Shown: in pieces, positions 26,584-29,971 of the stretch
Position numbering within the stretch: the stretch's first letter is position 1
Layout: each line of letters begins with the position of its first letter
From: Chara braunii
Lineage: Eukaryota > Streptophyta > Charophyceae > Charales > Characeae
Direction of reading: 5' to 3'
Assembly: GCA_003427395.1 (NCBI GenBank)
Contig: BFEA01000319.1
Location: forward strand, 1,125,429 to 1,155,399
DNA length: 29,971 bases
Notes under the pieces: generated by a model
Database searches by the model: none
What the model was told of the DNA's origin: nothing
The model's input: only the letters and a program-made list of their open reading frames with translations
Program-made: the position numbers and the translations under genes

Positions 26584-27429
26584 AAGCAAGCCAGAGAGAC
26601 CCTCTGCTTCGTGAGACTCTCCCTTACTGCCAGCAACATAAAGAGACCACCTTTGACCTCTTACACCTCCCTCCCTACGTGGTGTGGCACCTGGCTATGA
26701 CAGCTCTTCCGAGCCTAGCGTGGATGTTTAAATGACAACACAGCTTCCATGCTCTCCCTCACTTAAGCTGCCAAGCCTCAATCCATCGGCACCCCCTTGA
26801 GGGCCCTTCTAGGTGCAGCACCAGCCTTTAAGATGAGGTCCACTACAGCCAAAGGTGAGTCTCCTTCCCGGTTCCCACTTCCTTCCACCTACCTCTACTT
26901 CACCTCCCTGGCCTGGCTACCTCACCTCCATAGCCTAGGACGACTACTACCTCCCACCTACCACTTATCGATAGCCATGGAGCTCTTGTTTTCAAACCTC
27001 CAGCTCCTTCACCATCCGGAGCTCACCAAGTATCTCCCTCTGTGCAGAACAGAAGCTCACTGCATCAAAAGAGGACCTCAACTTCCCCTTGCACCGAATG
27101 TTATGCTCTTTTCCTATCCAAGCTACATAAAATTTCGGCCCAATTTCGACTGTACCTCGGCCTACCCTTGCTGCCTCGGACCTGCTGGTGGTTGGCAGGA
27201 ACATTACTGCAGCCTGCGGTTATCCATGGCCTGGACCAAACCTCATACCTGCAGCTACCCAGGGCCAGGACCAAACCTAATACCTAGGCCTGGACCATTG
27301 TGACTTTTTGGTGGCTACTGAATCAATCTACCTCGGCCTACCTAAGTTGCTGAAAAACGCCTATCGGGCCCCTGCCAAATTCAACTACCCCTGGCCTTCT
27401 GGAGTCAGAATAACACAGGTCCTTATGGC
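26584..27429. other. No gene identified; Pro/Leu-rich open frame
   Basis: A plus-strand frame of 168 codons (26797-27303) gives a Pro-, Leu- and Ser-rich product without a recognisable domain. Near 27230-27295, GGACCAAACCT(C/A)ATACCT occurs twice, and CCTCGGCCTACC occurs at 27154 and 27331. These short duplications suggest repeat-derived sequence rather than a gene. Confidence 0.4.
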
Positions 27430-27575
27430 CCTGGCTCCATTTCCATTCTGGGGAGCATCGGTCCGGTTCCTATTCCACCGACAAGTCAGAATAAAATAAT
27501 ACATCATGAAAACACACTCACGCTTCCTTCCGTCTGGCCGAAGGAACCCTGACCAGCATTGATCACTCCAGCCTC
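27430..27575 (-). repeat. Repeat family R, copy C (inverted)
   Basis: Read on the minus strand, this matches copy B at 25409-25575: CTTGTCGGTGGAATAGGAAC then CGGACCGATGCTCCCCAGAA here, against CGGATTGATACTCCCCGAAT there. Similarity extends over the GAGCGTGAGTG and AATCAATGC parts. It lies about 1.9 kb from copy B in opposite orientation, and the two could pair or recombine. Confidence 0.75.
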
Positions 27576-27709
27576 GTGGAGAATTGACTGTCAGCTTGCC
27601 TTACTTCCACCTTTCCTCCCAGGTCCACTTTGTGAACCTGTCAGATAAATGATAACGAGCAAAAAAGGTAAAAGAAGCTACGGAAGACGCAATTTCAGAA
27701 TTTGCCCTT

Positions 27710-28535
27710 CAATATTACTTGGCCTGTGATGGCCCTTGTCCATCTGCTGGCTGGGATCTCTGCCTTCTCCACCCCGCTTCTGAGTTGTGCCAGTCTTTCC
27801 ACCGTAAGCGAAAGTCACTTATCTCTGCGACTTTGCCCCTTGCGAGCCACACCTTAGTGAATTTTGTCTTGGTTCTTCTCTGTCGCTCTTCGTCATCTGG
27901 CATGGAGTGTCTCCTCTTATGCCACTTACAAAGAATTCTCTGCCTGAATCAGAGCCATTGAGAATGCCTCGATGGCTCTGCAGCACCTTTCCTTCCAGAC
28001 GGACCACAGCATTAACTTTCCGATCATTCCGAACCACGTTTTCTGTGTCTTGTGGAATTGAGCTGGGATGTTAGTCCAAAAAAGGAGTTGGATTGGGTGT
28101 TCAGGGAGGGGAGTCGAGAAGAGAGTCCCAGAGATCCGAGGCCCTCGCCCAATATTCTGTCGCCTCTCTACAGCGTATCAGGAAATGTGGCATATCTTCT
28201 GGTTCATTTTCTGAACATACCACACATAAATCTGAACTGTTAGGGTCATTCTTAATTCTTCTGATATGCAGCCACTGGTTAACGGGTAGAGCGACGTATG
28301 AGATGAGCCATTGCAGGCTTTTGATTTTGACCGGTCGAATTGACTTGCATTTCTTCCATGGTAATAGTGGGATCAGACTAGCGTCCTGACCTATTAACTT
28401 CTGCCATCTGTTCTTGATCGCTGGGTCAGGATCCTTTGTTTTGAGGAGTAGTTTGTAACCCAGTTTGACTGTGTATTCCTGGATAGGGACATTCGCTTTG
28501 AGATTTCTGCTTCTGTCTGGTGTCCAAGCCCACTC
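27710..28535 (-). pseudogene. LINE ORF2 C-terminus (minus strand)
   Basis: Minus-strand LINE end with a long open stretch: PAEWAWTPDRSRNLKANVPI, then EYTVKLGYKLLLKTKDPD and NRWQKLIG. The RT zinc-binding domain follows: LCVVC at about 28215-28230, DMPHFLIRC and EATEYWARA. After it comes MLWSVWKERCCRAIEAFSMA (near 27960-28020), the usual W-x-W-K-(E/D)-R region, and a tail with frameshifts near 27950. The Cys-Cys-His-Cys ligands look intact, making this the best preserved LINE end in the window. The RT core is missing, so it is 5' truncated near 28760. No A-tail (T run on plus) was found below 27700. Confidence 0.78.
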
Positions 28536-28645
28536 TGCTGGATCAAATTCCTTTTTTTTTTTTTCTCGATTTATGCTTGTCATCCTTGCGCAGGGGCCGT
28601 GCTAATTTTAACGGATGTCCCGAAGGACATGCTGGATCAAATTCC
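28536..28645. repeat. 16-bp target-site duplication around U6
   Basis: TGCTGGATCAAATTCC occurs perfectly at 28536-28551 and 28630-28645, immediately outside the A-tail and the U6 5' end. Collapsing the two copies rejoins the host LINE frame (LEFDPA / EFDPAEWAW) without a gap. This identifies the insertion site exactly. Confidence 0.95.
28552..28629 (-). pseudogene. U6: U6 snRNA retropseudogene
   Basis: On the minus strand, TGTCCTTCGGGACATCCG is followed by TTAAAATT, AGCACGGCCCCTGCGCAAGG and ATGACAAGCATAAATCGAGA, then an A run (T13 on plus at 28552-28564). This is U6 spliceosomal RNA from its 5' stem onward. Twenty bases are missing between AAAATT and AGCA, removing the ACAGAGA box that contacts the 5' splice site. 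The 3' end stops at CGAGAAA before the final UGGUCC part. The A-tail and the 16-bp flanking repeats show retroposition by a LINE-type machinery. It cannot work as U6. ATT at both deletion edges suggests slippage. Confidence 0.93.
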
Positions 28646-28765
28646 AAGTCTTGAATCGGCGTGCCTTCTGGAGTTTCTGGTAAGTTCTTTTTCCAAATTT
28701 GGGGTCTGTCCCTGCCCCAGCTCGAGGCACAGAAACACAGCACGGAAAAGACAGTACAAGGTAGG
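28646..28765 (-). pseudogene. Upstream part of the same LINE
   Basis: The minus-strand frame GRDRPQIWKKNLPETPEGTP then IQDLEFDPA continues directly across the U6 target site into the LINE end at 27710-28535. It is bordered on its upstream side by the CA microsatellite, where recognisable LINE sequence ends. Confidence 0.65.
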
Positions 28766-28768
28766 TTA

Positions 28769-28781
28769 CACACACACACAC

Positions 28782-28818
<37 letters not shown>
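28769..28818. repeat. (CA)n microsatellite
   Basis: A CA dinucleotide tract of about 50 bases has one interrupting CG (CACACGCACA). It borders the 5'-truncated LINE. Confidence 0.95.
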
Positions 28819-28821
<3 letters not shown>

Positions 28822-28839
28822 CAAAAAGACAAGAAAACA

Positions 28840-29160
28840 CAGCAAGTCACAGGAGACAGACACCAGTCAAGAAATTCTGAGAAAACAGACCAGATGCCGG
28901 TCATTGCACAATGATAGAATGGCACACAGCCTTCTGCCCTCTCAAACGCCCGGGGAATGCAATCAAAAACCATCCTCACTGACATGTCATCGTCAACATA
29001 CACAACATCGAATTTCCTCCTCTTTGGCCCTTCTGGTGAAAGACAAACAAGCACGGGGTTGGCTTTCATACATAACCTCCTTATCCCTTCATTCACAACA
29101 AACCTCCACGTACATATCCACACAGGGGTTACCACGCTCCCCATCCATCCATGAGGGAGG
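28840..29160 (-). CDS. Possible exon of an unrecognised gene
   Basis: On the minus strand a continuous frame reads VWICTWRFVVNEGIRRLCMK, then ANPVLVCLSPEGPKRRKFDV and VYVDDDMSVRMVFDCIPRAF, then ERAEGCVPFYHCAMTG. The composition is balanced and not repeat-like. Possible exon borders exist but were not confirmed (GT after CCGGCATCTG near 28893). The frame downstream runs into the CA tract and is not coding. A neighbouring frame near 29230-29330 (MFPELISCPDTFKMLDDYEC then TWCRKASK) may be another exon. No family is recognised, and a chance frame cannot be ruled out. Confidence 0.3.
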
Positions 29161-29390
29161 GAAGGGAAGAACGGCGTAGGAGACGAGTGTGTCATGTAGG
29201 AGAGAATGTGCGCCTCGCTCCTCTGTCGACATTCTATGTATCTTTTGACGCCTTTCTGCACCAGGTGCATTCATAGTCGTCCAACATTTTGAATGTATCA
29301 GGACAACTAATGAGCTCGGGAAACATACTGTTGTGCAGTGGAGCGAGGCCCAATGTCTTCTACATCCTTCTTTACCAAGTAGGGATGAAT

Positions 29391-29971
29391 GCACAGCTGT
29401 CAGGCAACTTCTTCTCTCCAAGCTCCCAGCACAAATGAAACGGACCCGGCTTTGTGAAGAAGCAGAACCTATACGTCCGTTTTTGTCGGTCCATATGCAT
29501 TGACACAAAAGGTCACTTGCCCTTCTTCCAGGGGCTGCCAAGTGCGCCAAGATGGACCACCACCATTCACCATCCAAAAAAATTGCTCCGTACAGCAAAT
29601 CAAACCGCACAGCTGTCAGGCAACTTCTTCCCTCCAAAAGCCCATCTACAAGTAGACAGAGGACCTGGCTTTGCAAAGAAGCCGCCCATACATCCTTTTA
29701 TATCGGTCCATATGCATTCACACAAAAGGTCAAATGCCCTTATTTCGGGGGCTGCCAAGTGCGCCAAGATGGACCACCACCCATCCACCGCTCAAACAAA
29801 ATTTCACGAAAATCGAAATAAATGCACAGCTGTGAGGCAACTAACTCCTTCCCTCCAGAAGTCCACCACTACCACAAAGTGGATTGACGGACCTGGCTTT
29901 GCAAAGAAGCCGCCCATACATCCTTTTATATCGGTCCATATGCATTCACACAAAAGGTCAAATGCCCTTAT
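29391..29971. repeat. About 217-bp tandem repeat, 2.7 copies, cut by window end
   Basis: GCACAGCTGT(C/G)AGGCAACT starts copies at 29391, 29607 and 29824. Each continues with (A/G)CC(T/C)GGCTTTG(T/C)(A/G)AAGAAGC and TCGGTCCATATGCATT(G/C)A, then CACAAAAGGTCA and GGGGCTGCCAAGTGCGCCAA. Copies 2 and 3 are much closer to each other (identical over CGCCCATACATCCTTTTATA) than to copy 1. The period is not a multiple of three, so the long open frames across it on both strands are not a gene. The array continues past the window. Confidence 0.9.

Noticed and set aside
26797-27303. 168-codon plus-strand frame
   Set aside because: Pro/Leu-rich with internal short duplications and no domain; not enough for a gene call.
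28608-28863. Valine/cysteine repeat segment in a minus-strand frame
   Set aside because: It is the translation of the CA microsatellite joining an exon-like frame to a LINE; not a real protein join.

Overview
This window looks like a transposon-dominated, intergenic stretch of a green-lineage nuclear genome. I found no intact host protein gene. A streptophyte (charophyte-type) alga is the best guess. Three things point that way. There is a fragment of the mitochondrial rpl5-rps14 gene pair in the order known from streptophyte mitochondria. There is a retroposed U6 snRNA of the plant/algal type. A double TTTAGGG-like motif is also present. The host name (for example a Chara-like alga) is inference only.

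Layout. 1-5.3 kb is repeat DNA: a long inverted repeat (foldback element), T-rich direct repeats, a 51-bp minisatellite, three copies of a CT-rich element, a scrap of a group II intron reverse transcriptase, and a 173-bp satellite array. 5.3-7.0 kb holds a hairpin, a 53-bp minisatellite and a (CT)33 tract. 8.1-10.6 kb is the integrase end of a Ty3/gypsy retrotransposon with a likely 3' LTR start. 10.6-12.3 kb is the zinc-binding C-terminal end of a LINE, with its A-rich tail. 12.3-16.7 kb contains short tandem repeats and one or two possible host exons on the minus strand. 16.7-23.7 kb is one badly decayed LINE: a candidate ORF1, then APE-type endonuclease and reverse transcriptase. A mitochondrial rpl5-rps14 fragment is inserted in the middle of its RT. 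24.2-26.6 kb is a second, broken Ty3/gypsy pol (RT, then RNase H) with two insertions. 27.7-28.8 kb is a minus-strand LINE C-terminus carrying a U6 retropseudogene with perfect 16-bp target-site duplications. 28.8-30 kb ends with a CA tract, a possible exon and a 217-bp tandem repeat.

How the parts relate. The coding remnants do not act together. They record a history of nested insertion: LINEs and gypsy elements first, then organelle DNA and an snRNA copy landing inside them, and throughout many local tandem duplications (15, 21, 37, 51, 53, 130, 133, 173, 202 and 217 bp). All transposon frames carry frameshifts, stops or replaced catalytic residues, so none is likely autonomous. The clearest individual observations are the U6 retropseudogene, the rpl5-rps14 insertion, and the group II RT scrap flanked by an 11-bp duplication.
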